A DNA stretch of 64,000 nt from Vibrio sagamiensis NBRC 104589 (lineage in GTDB: Bacteria > Pseudomonadota > Gammaproteobacteria > Enterobacterales > Vibrionaceae): positions 1-64,000 of the forward strand of contig NZ_BJXJ01000010.1 in the NCBI RefSeq assembly GCF_007990935.1, written 5' to 3'. The position numbers were made by a program, and so were the translations under genes. The notes under the pieces were generated by a model. That model was not told the origin of the DNA, did not search any database, and saw nothing but the letters and a program-made list of their open reading frames with translations. Of this stretch, positions 61,818 through 64,000 are shown piece by piece (position 1 is the stretch's first letter; each line of letters starts with the position of its first letter).

Positions 61818-64000
61818 TTACATTCTTAAACCATATGGCATGTAGCTGTAATATTGCTCAGATGAGTTGCCTCTTTTAACTTTTAATGGTGAGTTAGAAG
61901 TATTACACAAGTAATCAGTGATAAGTGATTGATTCAATGTATTAAATCTCTTACTAATGATACGTCCATTAACCATTGAATGACTCACCTCAAAATCGCC
62001 CTGTTGCATATAAATAAGGTTTTCATTTGCATAATAGTATCTAATCGCTGGCTGATTTGGGATATTTTGCTTGCTCAAACGCCCAATAACATCATATTCG
62101 TAGCTTGTTAATTCTTGCATTTGTTGATCAAAGACTTTAACTAACTCCCCATAGTGGTTGTATTGGAGTCGCCTTCCTTCTTGATCCTCTTTAAGTGCTC
62201 CATTAACATCATACTTTCCATTAAAGTTAATGTTTGGATAAGCCGAGTTACTGTGTTCAATAGAGTACAATTGTGTTGGATAATCAGGATTATATCGATA
62301 AATTGACACATTATTTGTCTGATCATGCATCTCACTTCTCAATTCACAAACATTCCCAAAATCATCAAATATAAAATGCTGATTCAAGATAGCTTTGCCA
62401 AGCTCATCTTTAGGTAATAACTCTGGACTACCTGAGGCAGAATAATTAACCAAACGGCGCATGGCATCGTACTCAAAAGACTCAACCAGTTCTTGGGAAC
62501 CTAAACGCGTCACTTTATTCTCAACCAAACCATCTTTAGTGTAATGCTCTATCTCTTCTAAAACATCTTGGCCTTGCTCTGTCGTTGTGACCATCATATC
62601 AGGCAGAGCTGAATAGTCATATTGGATCGTCGTTGGAGTTGCCCCCGTTATTTCAACTCGTTGTGGTCTAGAAAATGCATCATAGTCTAAATATTGTGCA
62701 ACGTTAATTCCATCATCAACTTTTTCAATTCGTTGCAAATCATCGTAGGTAACAATATCAAAATTACCACCAACTACAGAGCTGGCAAGTACTTTTCCTA
62801 ACAAAGTGTAATCATAGCTGTTTGTTACATTATCCGATGACTCACTTGCGATTAATGACTCTTTTGCAACTAACCCATCAAAACGGTGTGTATATTCCAC
62901 AAATGAGCCTGTTGCTTCATCAAAAGCAGTTTGAATTAAACCTCTAAGATTGGGAGTTTGTACTTTAGACCCAGTTCTTGTATAGACATTAAATTCAGGA
63001 TCATATTTCGCCTCAAGTATAGTGCCATCTGGACAAGTTACTTGATAATGTTCCATACTTCCCGGTTGATAACTTAGTATAGAAACACTACCGTTAATAT
63101 TTTGAACCCTTAAACGAGAGAAAGCATCATAGTGATTTTCTCCTAGCAGAGACTGGTTAACCGTAATCGACGTAATACAATCCTGACCTACCTGATATGG
63201 TCCATATGTTATTTCTCTGGTCACTTCACGTTTTTTTTCTTCTACATCAATATACTTCGTGGTTGTAAGATTGACTCGGTCAAGGTCATCGTATTGATAG
63301 TCTGTTACAACTCCAAAATTATCACATTGGAGTATTAGGTTTTCATACTCATCAAACGTCTGTTCAGAGGACGTAAGTAATATACCATTCTGATCAAATA
63401 CTTTATCTATCTGCTTTCTAGAAGAAAAGATTGTTTGTTTTTGCTGATAGCTTTGCCCTTCAATCCCTGAAATTGTTGTCTGAGTAATGGGGTTAAAATC
63501 ACTAATTTGAATCGTTCCATCAGGCCTAGTTGTACGACATACATTCATCCAACCATCATATTGATAACTCGTTTGCAATTCCCATGTATTATTTTGTACT
63601 GATAACCCTGTTTGGGTTGGCTTCAGTGAGGTATCTATTACTGTTTGGCTGATTTTTTGCCCCAACAAATTATATTCTCTTCGTTCAACAACAAAATCAC
63701 TAATAACATTAGGGACCGATATTTGAATTTCGGTCATATTACCTAAACCATCAAAGAAACTGCGTTTAAGGTTATTACACTGATCCCGAGTTAAGGTCAT
63801 AGACAGATCATCAAAATATTCATATTCTCGAGCACATTCATTGGGACTATTAGGGCTGCTAACTTCCTTTTTCAGACGTCCATCAGGATAATATTCCATT
63901 TTTGCTACAGTTCCTGCATTATCAATCAGCAACTTTTGCCCTGTATATTTATCAAGTTCTAGCGAAGTATAAGACTGCTCACCTGGTAGACTTTCAGCAC
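61818..64000 (-). CDS. YD-repeat (Rhs-type) protein, 5' end outside the window
   Basis: At least 727 codons, open to the right edge. YD repeats occur throughout: MEYYPDGRLKKEV, YQYDGWMNVCRTTRPDG, YQYDDLDRVNLTT, QYDYSALPDMM, YEYDVIGRLSKQN, spaced about 20 residues apart, as in Rhs and TcC-like shells that enclose a toxin. The protein ends YYSYMPYGLRM, just where an Rhs core would normally go on to GFNGE..GLYYLGARYYD and a variable toxin domain. So it is either a truncated Rhs or a shell-only protein. The N-terminal (export) domain is not in view. No start codon is assigned within the window. Confidence 0.85.
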   Translation of the reverse strand, partial: AESLPGEQSYTSLELDKYTGQKLLIDNAGTVAKMEYYPDGRLKKEVSSPNSPNECAREYEYFDDLSMTLTRDQCNNLKRSFFDGLGNMTEIQISVPNVISDFVVERREYNLLGQKISQTVIDTSLKPTQTGLSVQNNTWELQTSYQYDGWMNVCRTTRPDGTIQISDFNPITQTTISGIEGQSYQQKQTIFSSRKQIDKVFDQNGILLTSSEQTFDEYENLILQCDNFGVVTDYQYDDLDRVNLTTTKYIDVEEKKREVTREITYGPYQVGQDCITSITVNQSLLGENHYDAFSRLRVQNINGSVSILSYQPGSMEHYQVTCPDGTILEAKYDPEFNVYTRTGSKVQTPNLRGLIQTAFDEATGSFVEYTHRFDGLVAKESLIASESSDNVTNSYDYTLLGKVLASSVVGGNFDIVTYDDLQRIEKVDDGINVAQYLDYDAFSRPQRVEITGATPTTIQYDYSALPDMMVTTTEQGQDVLEEIEHYTKDGLVENKVTRLGSQELVESFEYDAMRRLVNYSASGSPELLPKDELGKAILNQHFIFDDFGNVCELRSEMHDQTNNVSIYRYNPDYPTQLYSIEHSNSAYPNINFNGKYDVNGALKEDQEGRRLQYNHYGELVKVFDQQMQELTSYEYDVIGRLSKQNIPNQPAIRYYYANENLIYMQQGDFEVSHSMVNGRIISKRFNTLNQSLITDYLCNTSNSPLKVKRGNSSEQYYSYMPYGLRM

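Overview
The window looks like a Vibrionaceae chromosome, probably the secondary chromosome of a lateral-flagellate Vibrio. The evidence is a complete second half of a Vibrio-type lateral (swarming) flagellar gene system in the order fliJIHGFE-lafK-motY // fliMNPQR-flhBA-lafA-lafBCDEF-lafSTU, plus a type VI secretion effector module, SoxR-linked RND efflux, many secreted enzymes, and dispersed palindromic repeats sharing a TATACCC/GGGTATA end. Base composition is low in G+C by eye, most extremely so around 53-60 kb. No rRNA, tRNA or CRISPR array was recognised.

Layout. 0-5.4 kb (minus strand): a T6SS cargo module. It comprises a DUF6484-like protein, a 1456-residue effector that joins a PAAR-like (DUF4150) tip to a VasX-like membrane-active body, and a translationally coupled membrane protein that is probably its immunity partner. 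5.7-6.1 kb: a decayed Tn7-like tnsA with two 20-bp tandem repeats resembling a transposon end. 6.1-12.4 kb: an AraC regulator divergent from a DMT exporter, a SpoIIAA-like protein, a second DMT exporter and small secreted proteins. 12.7-17.2 kb: a large secreted phosphodiesterase of the alkaline phosphatase superfamily, a 268-bp palindromic element and a secreted PI-PLC. 17.4-22.3 kb: soxR, an RND adaptor and an RND pump. 22.6-29.8 kb: a chemoreceptor, an NlpE-like lipoprotein, a META-domain protein, a cytochrome b562, a GlyGly-CTERM-like serine protease and small secreted proteins.

30.0-52.6 kb is the lateral flagellar locus. A minus-strand operon (motY, lafK, fliEFGHIJ) diverges from a plus-strand operon (fliMNPQR, flhBA). 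The flagellin gene lafA follows with its own terminators and a sigma-28-like promoter, then lafBCDEFSTU preceded by a sigma-54-like -24/-12 element. This fits the expected hierarchy: LafK with sigma-54 drives the middle genes, including the sigma-28 factor LafS, and LafS then drives lafA. The rod, hook and hook-associated flg genes are absent and must lie elsewhere.

52.7-64 kb is an AT-rich accessory region rich in secreted proteins. It holds a 1107-residue secreted protein with an EELGH/GDxG motif pair that may be a metal site, a metzincin protease with a separately encoded propeptide-like protein, a GDSL/SGNH lipase lacking the usual catalytic Asp, and a YD-repeat (Rhs) protein that stops at the end of its core with no toxin tip. 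The most original leads are the 1107-residue protein, the metzincin/propeptide pair, the DUF4150-VasX fusion, the tnsA remnant with its repeats, and the 11-copy heptanucleotide array that encodes the end of fliJ.
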